From NCBI RefSeq assembly GCF_024508665.1, contig NZ_JANINP010000007.1:1-64000 (forward strand): a stretch of 64,000 nucleotides of DNA, read 5' to 3'. Position 1 is the first letter of the stretch. Each line of letters starts with the position of its first letter. Below the pieces are notes generated by a model that saw only the letters and a program-made list of their open reading frames with translations, had not been told where the DNA came from and ran no database searches. Of the stretch, positions 50,374 to 59,757 are shown piece by piece. Both the position numbers and the translations under genes were made by a program. Source of the DNA: Sphingomonas sp. (lineage in GTDB: Bacteria; Pseudomonadota; Alphaproteobacteria; Sphingomonadales; Sphingomonadaceae).

Positions 50374-52386
50374 ATGACCCCCACCAAGCTGCTCGTTGGT
50401 CAGATTGTCTTAGTCTTCGCGATTACGATCGGCGGAATATGGGTGGCGACGCAATGGGCGGCAGCATCACTCGCCTACCAGCCTGAGCTCGGTGTACCGT
50501 GGGTCATCCTGCTTGGCCGGCCTATCTATCGGCCTTGGGCTATCTTCCCCTGGTGGTATCATTTCGATGCCTATGCGCCGGCCATCTTCGACCGGGCCGG
50601 CGCCCTTGCAGGGGCGAGCGGATTTCTAGGGTGCGGCGCGGCTGTCGGCAGTTCGCTCTGGCGCGCACGCCAGCGGCGTATCGTCACGACCTACGGATCG
50701 GCCCGTTGGGCGTCGGCCTCCGATATGCGCCGCGCCGGCCTATTCTGCTCGACCGGTGTCTTTCTCGGCGGGCTCGGCGCGCGCTTCCTCCGGCACGATG
50801 GACCCGAGCATGTCATGGCATTCGCGCCAACCCGGTCCGGTAAGGGCGTGGGGCTGGTCGTGCCGACGTTGCTCGGCTGGACCGGGTCGGTCGTCGTGCA
50901 CGACATCAAGGGTGAGAATTGGCAGCTCACCGCAGGCTGGCGATCCCGCTTCTCGCATTGCCTTCTCTTCAACCCGACGGACGCTCGCTCGGCCCATTAC
51001 AATCCGCTGCTCGAAGTCCGCCGCGGCGACCATGAGGTGCGCGACGTCCAGAACATTGCCGATATCCTCGTCGATCCCGAAGGTGCGCTCGAACGGCGCA
51101 ACCATTGGGAAAAAACCAGTCATTCCCTGCTGGTCGGCGCGATCCTTCACGTCCTCTATGCCGAGGAAGAAAAGACGCTCGCGCGCGTCGCCACGTTCCT
51201 CAGCGATCCCGGGCGAAGCTTCGTGGCCACTCTCCGGCACATGATGACTACCAATCATCTGGGCACGGTCGAGATGCCCAAGGTTCATCCCGTCGTCGCT
51301 TCCGCCGCCCGCGAATTGCTCAACAAGAGCGAGAACGAGCGGTCGGGCGTGCTGTCGACGGCCATGTCGTTTCTCGGACTCTATCGCGATCCGACCATAG
51401 CCGCAGTGACTTCGCGCTGCGACTGGCGGATCGAGGATCTGGTTTCAGCAGCCGCTCCCGTTTCGCTCTATCTGGTGGTCCCGCCGTCCGACATCAGCCG
51501 GACCAAGCCTCTCATACGGCTGGTGCTCAACCAGATTGGCCGGCGCCTGACCGAGCATCTGCGCGGAGAGGAGCCCGACGGCGGACACCGTCTGCTCCTG
51601 ATGCTCGACGAATTCCCCGCGCTCGGCCGGCTGGACTTCTTCGAGACAAGCCTCGCGTTCATGGCAGGCTATGGCGTGCGAGCCTTCCTCATCGCCCAGA
51701 GCCTCAATCAGATCGAGAAAGCTTATGGCGAACACAATGCGATCCTAGACAATTGTCACGTACGCGTCGCCTTCGCGGCCAATGACGAACGCACCGCCAA
51801 GCGCATTTCTGACGCACTAGGGACGGCGACCGAGCAGCGCGCGATGCGGAACTATGCCGGTCACCGTCTCGCGCCGTGGCTCGCGCATGTCATGGTCAGC
51901 CGCCAGGAAACCGCTCGCGCCCTGCTGACGCCCGGTGAGGTCATGCAATTGCCACCTGCCGAGGAGCTGGTCCTCGTGGCCGGTTGTCCGCCCGTTCGCG
52001 CAAGGAAGCTTCGCTACTACAAGGAGCGCGCGTTTCGGCGGCGGATATTGCCGCCGCCCCCACTGAGCCCTGTCGCCTATCCAGATTGCCCGCCATGCCG
52101 AGCGCACGATTGGGAGGGGTGCGTTTGCCCGGTCGACCCGCAACTGGCGTCACCCGTCTCACCTCCGGATGACACCGAAGCGAGCAGCCTGGAATCCGTC
52201 GTGGAACTGGCCGGGCACGAGCGTCACAGCGCAGCAACCGCCAGCAACGATCCGCTCGGTCTCGGCGACGATGATGACGAGGCAGCCCTGATTGTCGCGC
52301 CTGTCGAACCGCTGGGCACCGCGCGTTCAGCCTACGCGGTCGATGCGGGCGACCGGTTGCAGCCCGCTCTCCCTCTGGACTTCTGA
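50374..52386 (+). CDS. traG: TraG/VirD4-type coupling protein
   Basis: ATG 50374 follows GGGAGC. The 670-residue inner-membrane ATPase has two N-terminal membrane helices (LVGQIVLVFAITIGGIWVAT and the GALAGASGFLGCGAAVGSS stretch). Walker A is APTRSGKGVGLVVPTLL, Walker B is LLLMLDEFPALGRLDF, and the TraG box EKTSHSLLVGAILHV is present. It links the relaxosome to the mating channel. The Asp/Glu-rich C-terminal 60 residues are the usual variable tail. It opens the second conjugation block; copG starts 3 bp after its stop. Confidence 0.93.
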   Translation: MTPTKLLVGQIVLVFAITIGGIWVATQWAAASLAYQPELGVPWVILLGRPIYRPWAIFPWWYHFDAYAPAIFDRAGALAGASGFLGCGAAVGSSLWRARQRRIVTTYGSARWASASDMRRAGLFCSTGVFLGGLGARFLRHDGPEHVMAFAPTRSGKGVGLVVPTLLGWTGSVVVHDIKGENWQLTAGWRSRFSHCLLFNPTDARSAHYNPLLEVRRGDHEVRDVQNIADILVDPEGALERRNHWEKTSHSLLVGAILHVLYAEEEKTLARVATFLSDPGRSFVATLRHMMTTNHLGTVEMPKVHPVVASAARELLNKSENERSGVLSTAMSFLGLYRDPTIAAVTSRCDWRIEDLVSAAAPVSLYLVVPPSDISRTKPLIRLVLNQIGRRLTEHLRGEEPDGGHRLLLMLDEFPALGRLDFFETSLAFMAGYGVRAFLIAQSLNQIEKAYGEHNAILDNCHVRVAFAANDERTAKRISDALGTATEQRAMRNYAGHRLAPWLAHVMVSRQETARALLTPGEVMQLPPAEELVLVAGCPPVRARKLRYYKERAFRRRILPPPPLSPVAYPDCPPCRAHDWEGCVCPVDPQLASPVSPPDDTEASSLESVVELAGHERHSAATASNDPLGLGDDDDEAALIVAPVEPLGTARSAYAVDAGDRLQPALPLDF

Positions 52387-52388
52387 TC

Positions 52389-52793
52389 ATGGCCGAGCGG
52401 ATCCGTCACCAATTGTATCTATCGCGACCCGTTAGCGACCGGCTCGAGCAGCTCGCGGCGCGGCCCGGCGTATGCAAATCGGCCATTCTCGCGGACGCGG
52501 TCGTCGCTTGGCTCGATCGGCGCGGCGCATCGGAACTCGATGACCGCTTCGGCATGCGGCTCGACCGGATCAGTGCGGCCTTGGCCCGGCTTGAGCGCAA
52601 TGATCATGTCCTGCTCGAAACGCTCGCGCTTTTCGTCCGCTACGAGCTGGCTGTTCAGCCACCGCTTGCCGAGAACGATGCTGCGGGCCGCGCGCGCGCG
52701 GCCAAAAGGTTCGATGCGTTTGTCATCCAGGTCGGGCGCCAAGTTGCAACAGGCAAAGCCAGCATTGCGGCTGACCGAGACGGTGCAAAGTGA
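52389..52793 (+). CDS. CopG-type ribbon-helix-helix protein
   Basis: The 134-residue protein begins ERIRHQLYLSRPVSDRLEQL and SAILADAVVAWLDRRG, a ribbon-helix-helix domain. A helical second half follows (LDRISAALARLERNDHVLLE, FDAFVIQVGRQVATG). Such a gene regularly sits between traG and trbB in this type of element. It probably controls the trb operon or acts in the relaxosome. Its stop overlaps the GTG start of trbB. Confidence 0.85.
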   Translation: MAERIRHQLYLSRPVSDRLEQLAARPGVCKSAILADAVVAWLDRRGASELDDRFGMRLDRISAALARLERNDHVLLETLALFVRYELAVQPPLAENDAAGRARAAKRFDAFVIQVGRQVATGKASIAADRDGAK

Positions 52794-53782
52794 ACGGCAC
52801 CTCCACCGATCGCAGCCGGGCCATGCTACGGACCGCGATGGGCCCGGCGATTGCGGCCGCCATGAGCGACCCGCTCGTGGTCGAGATCATGCTCAACCCG
52901 GACGGTGTGCTTCGCCTCGACCGGCTCGGCGAGGGACGTATCCCGACTGGTGTCACCATGGATCCTTCCCAAGCAGAGCGGATCATTCGGCTGGTCGCTG
53001 CCCATTGCCGCGCCGAAGTGCATGCCGATGCGCCGATCGTGTCAGCCGAGTTGCCGGCAAGGGATAACGGTGCCGCGGGCGAGCGGTTCGAAGGCTTACT
53101 GCCGCCCGTGTCCCGAGGCCCGTGCTTTGCGATCCGTAAGCCGGCCGAACGCCTTTACACGCTCGCGGACTATGTTGCCGGCGGCCAAATGACCGGCGCC
53201 ATCGCCGCAGTCCTCCGTCAGGCGGTGGTCGACCGGCAAAATATCCTGATCGCGGGCGGCACGAGCTCGGGCAAAACGACGCTCGCCAATGCGCTCCTCG
53301 CCGAAATGGCGACTCTCGACGAACGCGTCGTTCTGATCGAGGACACGCGCGAATTGCAGAGCCCGGCGGCCGATACCGTTGCGCTCCGCACGAGACCAGG
53401 CGTCGTCGGCATGGCCGATCTGGTTCGCTCTACACTGCGGCTCAGGCCCGATCGCATCATCGTCGGTGAGGTGAGGGGCGGCGAAGCACTCGACCTGCTC
53501 AAGGCATGGAATACTGGCCACCCCGGTGGGATCGCCACGGTCCATGCCAATTCCGCGGCCAGCGCGCTCCTTCGGCTCGAACAGCTTGTCCAGGAAGCAG
53601 TCGCAAGCGTGCCGCGCTACCTGATCGCCGACGCGATCGACCTTGTTATCTTTATCGCCGGGCGTGGCCTCGCCCGCCGGATAGACTCCGTCCTGCGCGT
53701 GACGGGCCTCGCGCCCGATGGTGGCTACGCAACCGCGTCACTCGATCCAGACATCCTTGCCTCCAACGGAGATCAGTCATGA
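52790..53782 (+). CDS. trbB: TrbB, VirB11-type ATPase
   Basis: The 330-residue cytoplasmic ATPase starts at GTG 52790 inside the copG stop. Walker A is GGTSSGKTTLANALL, followed by the Asp box VVLIEDTRELQSPA, Walker B RPDRIIVGEVRGGEALDLLK and the His box GHPGGIATVHANSA. It drives pilus assembly and substrate transfer as a hexamer at the inner membrane. The ATGA overlap with trbC indicates coupling. Confidence 0.95.
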   Translation: MNGTSTDRSRAMLRTAMGPAIAAAMSDPLVVEIMLNPDGVLRLDRLGEGRIPTGVTMDPSQAERIIRLVAAHCRAEVHADAPIVSAELPARDNGAAGERFEGLLPPVSRGPCFAIRKPAERLYTLADYVAGGQMTGAIAAVLRQAVVDRQNILIAGGTSSGKTTLANALLAEMATLDERVVLIEDTRELQSPAADTVALRTRPGVVGMADLVRSTLRLRPDRIIVGEVRGGEALDLLKAWNTGHPGGIATVHANSAASALLRLEQLVQEAVASVPRYLIADAIDLVIFIAGRGLARRIDSVLRVTGLAPDGGYATASLDPDILASNGDQS

Positions 53783-54105
53783 AACGATCAACGACACCGA
53801 TCCGGCGCAGCGCGATGATAGCAGCCGCTGCCGCTATTGTCGGGGCATCGGATGCCCATGCTGCGGGCTCCGGCATGCCGTGGGAACAACCCCTGCAGCA
53901 AGTGCTCGAATCGGTCCAGGGGCCGGTCGCCAAGATCGTCGCCGTAATCATCATCATCGTCACCGGACTGACACTAGCATTCGGTGAAACCGCCGGCGGC
54001 TTCCGTCGGCTGATCCAGATCGTGTTCGGGCTGTCGATCGCGTTCGCCGCCTCCAGCTTCTTCCTGAGCTTCTTCAGCTTCGGGGGTGGAGCCCTGGTCT
54101 CGTGA
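53779..54105 (+). CDS. trbC: TrbC, prepilin of the mating pilus (VirB2-like)
   Basis: The 108-residue product has a signal peptide ending SDAHAAG. Two hydrophobic helices follow (AKIVAVIIIIVTGLTLAFGE and IQIVFGLSIAFAASSFFLSF), the classic VirB2/TrbC layout. It is expected to be processed by signal peptidase and by the TraF-like peptidase at 17419-17970. Start and stop overlap trbB and trbD. Confidence 0.92.
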   Translation: MKRSTTPIRRSAMIAAAAAIVGASDAHAAGSGMPWEQPLQQVLESVQGPVAKIVAVIIIIVTGLTLAFGETAGGFRRLIQIVFGLSIAFAASSFFLSFFSFGGGALVS

Positions 54106-54374
54106 TCGGCGTACACCACCACCTGGAAGGCTTTGAGGTACCTATCCATGCAAGCCTAGGCTCGCCCATCCTGCTGGGAGGCGCGCCGCGCGGCGTCGCC
54201 ATCGTCAACGGAACGATGGCGGCCGCGATCGGGCTCGGCCTCCAGCAATGGATCGTCGGCATCGTGTTGTGGATTGCCGGGCATTCGCTCGCAGTCTTCG
54301 CCACGCGCCGGGATCCGCATTTTGCCTCCGTCCTGATCCGGCACCTTCGCCAGAAGGGATATTTCGCTTGCTGA
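54102..54374 (+). CDS. trbD: TrbD (VirB3-like)
   Basis: The 90-residue protein starts at GTG 54102 within the trbC stop. HHHLEGFEVPIHASLGSPIL is the conserved N-terminus, followed by two membrane helices (VNGTMAAAIGLGLQQWIVGI and LWIAGHSLAVFA) and the end DPHFASVLIRHLRQKGYF. It anchors at the inner membrane with TrbE. Confidence 0.92.
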   Translation: MIGVHHHLEGFEVPIHASLGSPILLGGAPRGVAIVNGTMAAAIGLGLQQWIVGIVLWIAGHSLAVFATRRDPHFASVLIRHLRQKGYFAC

Positions 54375-56797
54375 ACCTTGCTGAATATCGCCGTCGTGCT
54401 GACCGCATGGCAGACCATCTGCCTTGGGCGGCATTGGTCGCGCCGGGGGTCGTCCTCAACAAAGACGGCAGCTTCCAGCGCAGCTTCGCGTTTCGAGGCC
54501 CGGACCTCGAATCGGCAACCGAGGCAGAACTCGTGTCCACCTGCGCGCGCGCCAATAACGCGCTCAAACGGTTTGGCAGCCGCTGGGCCCTGTTCTTCGA
54601 CGCGGAGCGCCGCGCGGCGGCATCCTATCCCGCCAGCCCGTTCCCGGACGCTGCCAGTTGGCTGGTCGACGAGGAGCGGCGCGCTGCCTTCCTCGCGGAG
54701 GGCCGCCATTTTGAAAGCCGTTATCACCTGACCCTTGTCTGGCTACCGCCTGCCGATGCGGTCGAACGGGCCGGGCGCTCGCTCGTCGACCGGCCGCATG
54801 CCGACCGCACGCGCGACTGGCGGCAGGCGTTGGCGGCGTTCGTTGCGGAAACCGATCGCGCGCTCGACCTTTTCGGTGGCTTCATGCCCGAGTTTCGGGC
54901 GCTCGACGACGCCGAAACGCTCACCTATCTGCATGATGCGATCTCGACCCGGCGTCATCCGGTCGGCGTCCCCGGGACACCCCTCTATCTCGACGGGCTC
55001 CTGTGCGACACGCCTCTCACCGGGGGGCTCGAGCCACGGCTGGGCGATGCCCATCTGCGCACGTTGACCCTGCTCGGCTTTCCCAATCTCAGCCGCCCAG
55101 GCATCCTCGATGCGCTCAATCACCAGGATTTCGCCTATCGCTGGGTCACGCGGTTCCTGCCGCTCGACAAGGCCGATGCAACGAGCGTCCTGACCAGGCT
55201 GCGCCGCCAGTGGTTCAACAAACGCAAGTCGGTCACAGCCCTGCTGCGCGAGGTACTCTACAACCAACCTGTCCAATTGACCGACAGCGATGCCGACAAC
55301 AAGGTTGCCGACGCCGATGCAGCGCTCCAGGAGTTGGGCGGCGACCACGTCGCCTTCGGCTATCTGACCACCACGATCAGCGTCTCGGACGAAAGCCGCT
55401 CGACGGTGGAAGAAAAGGTTCGGGCACTTGAGCGTGTGGTCGCGGGCCTGGGTTTCTCCGTTATCCGCGAAAGCGTGAACGCGGTCGAGGCTTGGCTCTC
55501 CTCCCTGCCGGGGCAGGTCTATGCGAACGTCCGCCAGCCGCTCGTCCATACGCTCAATCTTGCCCATCTGATGCCCTTGTCGGGCGTCTGGGCGGGACCG
55601 GAAGGCGACCAGCATCTGCAAGGTCCTCCGCTGCTGCTCGCCAATACCGCCGGCACGACACCGTTTCGGCTGTCGGCCCATGTCGGCGATGTCGGGCACA
55701 TGATGGTCGTCGGGCCTACGGGTGCCGGTAAATCGGTGCTGCTGGCACTCCTCGCACTTCAGTTTCGCCGCTACCCCGACGCGCAAATCTACCTGTTCGA
55801 CAAGGGGCTGTCGGCGCGCGCGGCGGTCCTTGCGATGGGCGGTGTGCACCACGTGCTCGGCCTCGGACCGGACCAGGGGGAGACGCTCGCCTTCCAGCCG
55901 CTCCGGCACATCGACGACAGCGCCGAGCGAAGCTGGGCAGCGCAATGGCTGGGTGCGCTCGTCGAGCACGAACATGTAGCGATGACCCCCGAGCTGAAGG
56001 ACGCTTTGTGGTCGGCCCTTAACAGTCTTGCCTCGGCGCCGGTCGAGGAGCGGACGCTTACCGGACTTGGCCTGCTCCTCCAGTCGAATGACCTGCGTGC
56101 GGCCATTACTCCCTACACGCTGGACGGGCCCTACGGCCGGCTGCTCGACGCCGCGGAAGAAGGTCCGGCGCTGGCCGGGGTCCATTGCTTCGAGACCGAG
56201 CAGTTGATGGGCCAGCCGAGCATCGTCGCCCCGGTATTGAGCTATCTCTTCCACCGGCTGGAGGCACGTTTCGACGGTCGGCCAACGCTCCTCCTTCTCG
56301 ACGAGGCCTGGACCTTCCTCGATCATCCGCTGTTCGCGGCGCGCCTTCGAGAATGGCTGAAAGTACTGCGTAAGAAGAACGTGTCGGTGGTCTTCGCGAC
56401 CCAGAGCCTTGCCGATATCGGGGAAAGTACGATCGCGCCCGCCATCGTCGAGAGTTGCCCCCAGCGGCTGTTCCTGCCCAACAACCGGGCGATCGAACCG
56501 CAGGGCGCAGACATCTACCGCCGGTTCGGCCTCAACCAGCGGCAGATCGAACTGATCAGCCGCGCCGTTCCCAAGCGGCAATATTATCTGCAATCGGCAC
56601 GTGGCAACCGGCTGTTCGAGCTCGATCTTGGCCCGATCGCGCTTGCCCTGTGCGGCGCGTCCGATCCCGCCACTCAAAATCGTATCGACGCCCTCCTCGC
56701 CGAGCACGGCCAGCACGATTTCGCTGCGCGGTTCCTGGCTTCCGCCGATCTCGGCTGGGCTGCCGATCTCATCGCCGAGACTTCCACCCCCGCCTGA
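54368..56797 (+). CDS. trbE: TrbE (VirB4-type ATPase)
   Basis: The start is taken as TTG 54368 (then CTG AAC CTT), just inside the trbD stop, with AAGGGA upstream; protein-like sequence begins LNLAEYRRRADRMADHLPWA. The 809-residue ATPase has Walker A VVGPTGAGKSVLLALLALQF, Walker B PTLLLLDEAWTFLDH and the VSVVFATQSLADIGES box. It is the largest energy unit of the channel. Rare start codons (GTG, TTG) for trbB, trbD and trbE suggest coupled translation. Confidence 0.93.
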   Translation: MLNLAEYRRRADRMADHLPWAALVAPGVVLNKDGSFQRSFAFRGPDLESATEAELVSTCARANNALKRFGSRWALFFDAERRAAASYPASPFPDAASWLVDEERRAAFLAEGRHFESRYHLTLVWLPPADAVERAGRSLVDRPHADRTRDWRQALAAFVAETDRALDLFGGFMPEFRALDDAETLTYLHDAISTRRHPVGVPGTPLYLDGLLCDTPLTGGLEPRLGDAHLRTLTLLGFPNLSRPGILDALNHQDFAYRWVTRFLPLDKADATSVLTRLRRQWFNKRKSVTALLREVLYNQPVQLTDSDADNKVADADAALQELGGDHVAFGYLTTTISVSDESRSTVEEKVRALERVVAGLGFSVIRESVNAVEAWLSSLPGQVYANVRQPLVHTLNLAHLMPLSGVWAGPEGDQHLQGPPLLLANTAGTTPFRLSAHVGDVGHMMVVGPTGAGKSVLLALLALQFRRYPDAQIYLFDKGLSARAAVLAMGGVHHVLGLGPDQGETLAFQPLRHIDDSAERSWAAQWLGALVEHEHVAMTPELKDALWSALNSLASAPVEERTLTGLGLLLQSNDLRAAITPYTLDGPYGRLLDAAEEGPALAGVHCFETEQLMGQPSIVAPVLSYLFHRLEARFDGRPTLLLLDEAWTFLDHPLFAARLREWLKVLRKKNVSVVFATQSLADIGESTIAPAIVESCPQRLFLPNNRAIEPQGADIYRRFGLNQRQIELISRAVPKRQYYLQSARGNRLFELDLGPIALALCGASDPATQNRIDALLAEHGQHDFAARFLASADLGWAADLIAETSTPA

Positions 56798-56808
56798 AAG
56801 GATCGCTC

Positions 56809-57564
56809 ATGCCCATCATCACGCTGCCCATATGGAAGCATGCCGCCGCCGCCGTGTTGAGCGGGGGAGCGTCGGCCGTCTTGGTCGCAAGCGTCGCCAT
56901 CCCGGCTCTGCCGGCAAGCGGCCAGATCGCGGTGTTCGATCCGACCAATTACAGCCAGAATCTGCTGACCGCGGCGCGGGCGCTCCAGCAGATCGACAAT
57001 CAGATCCAGTCGCTCCAGAATCAGGCGCAGATGCTCGCCAACCAGGCGCGCAACCTCAGCCGGGTCGATTTTCCCGAGCTTTCGCAATTGACCTCGACGC
57101 TCCAGGAAATCGACCAGCTCATGGGCAAGGCCCAAGGGATCGACTTCAAGGTGACAGGGCTCGACGATCAATTCGCCCGGCTCTTCCCTCAACAATTCGA
57201 TGCCGCACGCTCTTCCGACCAGCAGGTCCAGGGCGCGCGCGCCCGGCTCGATGCGGCGATGGCAGCTTTCCGTCAGACAATGGCGGTCCAAAGCAAGGTC
57301 GCCGAAAGCGTCGCGGCGGATGCCGGTACCCTCTCGAGCCTGGCCGCCAAGAGCCAGGGCGCCGAAGGTGCACTTCAGGCGCAGCAGGCCACGAACCAGC
57401 TTCTGGCGCTCGTCGCCAAGCAGCAATTCCAGATCCAGAATCTCATGGCGGCGCAATTCCGCGCCGATGCGACCGAAGCCGCGCGGCGCGCCGAAGACAG
57501 CGTCGAGGCGCAAGGGCGCGCGAAGCAGTTCCTCGGGTCGGGCTCGGCCTACACGCCGCAGTGA
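56809..57564 (+). CDS. trbJ: TrbJ (VirB5-like)
   Basis: ATG 56809 follows AAAGGA. The 251-residue periplasmic protein has a signal peptide (AAAAVLSGGASAVLVASVAI). Long coiled-coil helices follow (QNLLTAARALQQIDNQIQSL, QNQAQMLANQARNLSRVDF and GALQAQQATNQLLALVAKQQ), typical of VirB5/TrbJ minor pilin tip proteins. The normal trbK gene is not seen in the 118 bp before trbL. Confidence 0.93.
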   Translation: MPIITLPIWKHAAAAVLSGGASAVLVASVAIPALPASGQIAVFDPTNYSQNLLTAARALQQIDNQIQSLQNQAQMLANQARNLSRVDFPELSQLTSTLQEIDQLMGKAQGIDFKVTGLDDQFARLFPQQFDAARSSDQQVQGARARLDAAMAAFRQTMAVQSKVAESVAADAGTLSSLAAKSQGAEGALQAQQATNQLLALVAKQQFQIQNLMAAQFRADATEAARRAEDSVEAQGRAKQFLGSGSAYTPQ

Positions 57565-57682
57565 CGAGACCGGGCGTGGCGGCTGCCCACCCCCTCCGGC
57601 CGTCACGTCCGTAGTCCGCGGGGCATCGGTGCCGGCTCCCGCCGGTGCCTCGCGGGCACCTATTCGATCGAAGGAACAGCCC

Positions 57683-58984
57683 TTGAACGATCTCGGCGTC
57701 ATCGACCGCTTCATGCAGGCTTTCGCCCGCTATATCGACAGCGGTTTCGGACTCTTGGGCGGCGATGTCCATTTCTTGACCGCAACGCTCATCGGTATCG
57801 ACATCACGCTCGCCGGTCTCTTCTGGGCAATGGGTGGCGATGACAATGTCATCGGCCGATTCCTGAAGAAGATTCTCTATATCGGCGCCTTTGCCTTCAT
57901 CTTGAACAGCTTTTCGACGCTCGCCGATCTCATCTTCCGTTCCTTTGCCCAGGCCGGCCTGACCGCAGGCGGTGGAACGATGACGGCGGATGACCTGCTT
58001 CGTCCGGGCAAGGTTGCCTCGACGGGCTTTTCGGCTGCTTGGCCGCTCCTTGAGCAGATGGCAACGATGACCGGCTTCGTCAGCGTGTTCGACAATTTCC
58101 TGACCATTGCCGTGCTGCTGTTCGCCTGGGCGATCGTCATCCTCTCCTTTTTCATTCTCGCCGTGCAGATGTTCGTGACGATCATCGAGTTCAAGCTGAC
58201 GTCGCTCGCCGGCTTCTTACTTGTGCCGTTCGCCTTGTGGAACCGCACGAGCTTCCTCGCCGAGCGCGTGCTCGGGAACGTCGTAAGCTCTGGCGTCAAG
58301 GTGATGGTGCTCGCGATCATTGTCGGGATCGGGTCCAATTTCTTCACCGATTTCACGTCGTCGATGCAGGGCGAGAGCGTCGATCTCGCAGCAGCGATGA
58401 GCTTGGTGCTCGGAGCATTGACGTTGTTCGGGCTCGGCATTTTCGGGCCCGGTATCGCGTCGGGATTGGTATCCGGCGCCCCCCAATTAGGCGCTGGCGC
58501 CGCTCTCGGGACGACGGCTGGCGCGGCGGGCGTAGCGATGCTGGCAGGCGGTGCGGCGGCCGGCGCCGCCCGCGCGCTTGGTGGCGCGGCCCTCGGCGCG
58601 GTGCGCGCCGGCACGTCGATGGGATCCGCTGCCTCGACCGCCTATACCCTGGGCAAGGAGACCGCTGCCAAGCCATCGATGGCAGCCGGCTTGGGCGGTG
58701 TCGCTCAGGCGGCCGGCAATGCGGCCAAGACCAAGGCGGCGAAGGCGCTGGGCGTGGGCGAGGCGGCCGATCGCGGGCGTCAGGCCGCCTGGCAGGCGCT
58801 CACCAGCGCTCCTTCTCGCTCCTCCTCTGACAGCAAAGCGGATGATGCGGCGCCCGGCTGGGCCCAGGCCATGCGCTCGCAGCAGGCCAGCCGTCATCAT
58901 CAGCAGGCCGCTCTCCACGCACTTCAACAAGGCGACCGGGGCGGTGGCGGTGCGGCGCCCGACATCAAGGAAAGGGACGAGTGA
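57683..58984 (+). CDS. trbL: TrbL (VirB6-like channel protein)
   Basis: The start is TTG 57683 with AAGGAAC 7 nt upstream; the longer open frame runs back through trbJ in another phase and is not protein-like. The 433-residue protein opens NDLGVIDRFMQAFARYIDSG, then five to six membrane helices (FLTATLIGIDITLAGLFWAM, FLTIAVLLFAWAIVILSFFI, VMVLAIIVGIGSNFF). A Gly/Ala-rich C-terminal tail is disordered. It forms part of the inner-membrane channel. Its stop overlaps trbF. Confidence 0.92.
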   Translation: MNDLGVIDRFMQAFARYIDSGFGLLGGDVHFLTATLIGIDITLAGLFWAMGGDDNVIGRFLKKILYIGAFAFILNSFSTLADLIFRSFAQAGLTAGGGTMTADDLLRPGKVASTGFSAAWPLLEQMATMTGFVSVFDNFLTIAVLLFAWAIVILSFFILAVQMFVTIIEFKLTSLAGFLLVPFALWNRTSFLAERVLGNVVSSGVKVMVLAIIVGIGSNFFTDFTSSMQGESVDLAAAMSLVLGALTLFGLGIFGPGIASGLVSGAPQLGAGAALGTTAGAAGVAMLAGGAAAGAARALGGAALGAVRAGTSMGSAASTAYTLGKETAAKPSMAAGLGGVAQAAGNAAKTKAAKALGVGEAADRGRQAAWQALTSAPSRSSSDSKADDAAPGWAQAMRSQQASRHHQQAALHALQQGDRGGGGAAPDIKERDE

Positions 58985-59757
58985 TGATCTTCAAGCGAGC
59001 GGTTCAACGCTATTCGAAGTCCCCCGAGCCTGAGACGCCATACCAACGGGCGGGCCGCCTATGGGACGACCGGATCGGATCGGCTCGCGTCCAGGCAAGA
59101 AACTGGCGTGTCATGGCGTTCGGTTGCCTGTCGCTTGCCGCGGCAGCCGGTGCGGCACTTGCTTGGCAATCGCTCCAGAGCCGCGTGGTGCCATATGTCG
59201 TCGAGGTCGACCGGCTTGGCGAGGCGCGGGCGGTAAAAGCCGCGGACACGGCGTTCACCCCGAGCGATGCCCAGATCGCCTGGCATCTCGCCCACTTCAT
59301 CCGCGATGTTCGCGCCGTGTCGCTCGATCCGGTCATGATGCGCGACAGCTGGCTCGAGGCCTACGCCTACACGACCGAACGCGGCAGCCGCTTCCTCGGA
59401 GATTATGCTCGAAGCGCCAAGCCGTTCGAGCGGCTCGGGGAGCGGGCGACCTCGGTGCAAGTAACGAGCGTCGTTCGCGCGTCCGATACGTCCTATCAGG
59501 TCAAATGGACCGAAACGGCGTTCGAGCGCGGCGTCCCTGCCGGTCGATCGAACTGGACTGCCATCCTGGCCGTGCTGACGAAGCCCCCGGCAGATGCGGA
59601 CATGCTGCGGCGTAATCCGCTGGGCATCTATGTCGATGCGATCGACTGGAGCCGCGAACTCGATGTGCCGGCCCGTCCTCCCGACCAACCCATGCCGACC
59701 TCTTCGCCTTCCCCGGTCGGCACCGTGCCGCCCAACCTTGAGGAGAACCAATTGTGA
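58984..59757 (+). CDS. trbF: TrbF (VirB8-like)
   Basis: ATG 58984 shares a base with the trbL stop (GTG one codon earlier is possible). The 257-residue protein has a cytoplasmic N-terminus (ETPYQRAGRLWDDRIGSARV), one membrane helix (VMAFGCLSLAAAAGAALAWQ) and a periplasmic NTF2-like domain (VVPYVVEVDRLGEARAV, YQVKWTETAFERG). It assembles the channel core. Confidence 0.93.
   Translation: MIFKRAVQRYSKSPEPETPYQRAGRLWDDRIGSARVQARNWRVMAFGCLSLAAAAGAALAWQSLQSRVVPYVVEVDRLGEARAVKAADTAFTPSDAQIAWHLAHFIRDVRAVSLDPVMMRDSWLEAYAYTTERGSRFLGDYARSAKPFERLGERATSVQVTSVVRASDTSYQVKWTETAFERGVPAGRSNWTAILAVLTKPPADADMLRRNPLGIYVDAIDWSRELDVPARPPDQPMPTSSPSPVGTVPPNLEENQL

Noticed and set aside
54743..56716. A 657-codon frame antisense to trbE
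   Set aside because: The trbE frame has Walker motifs and synteny; the antisense product is not protein-like.
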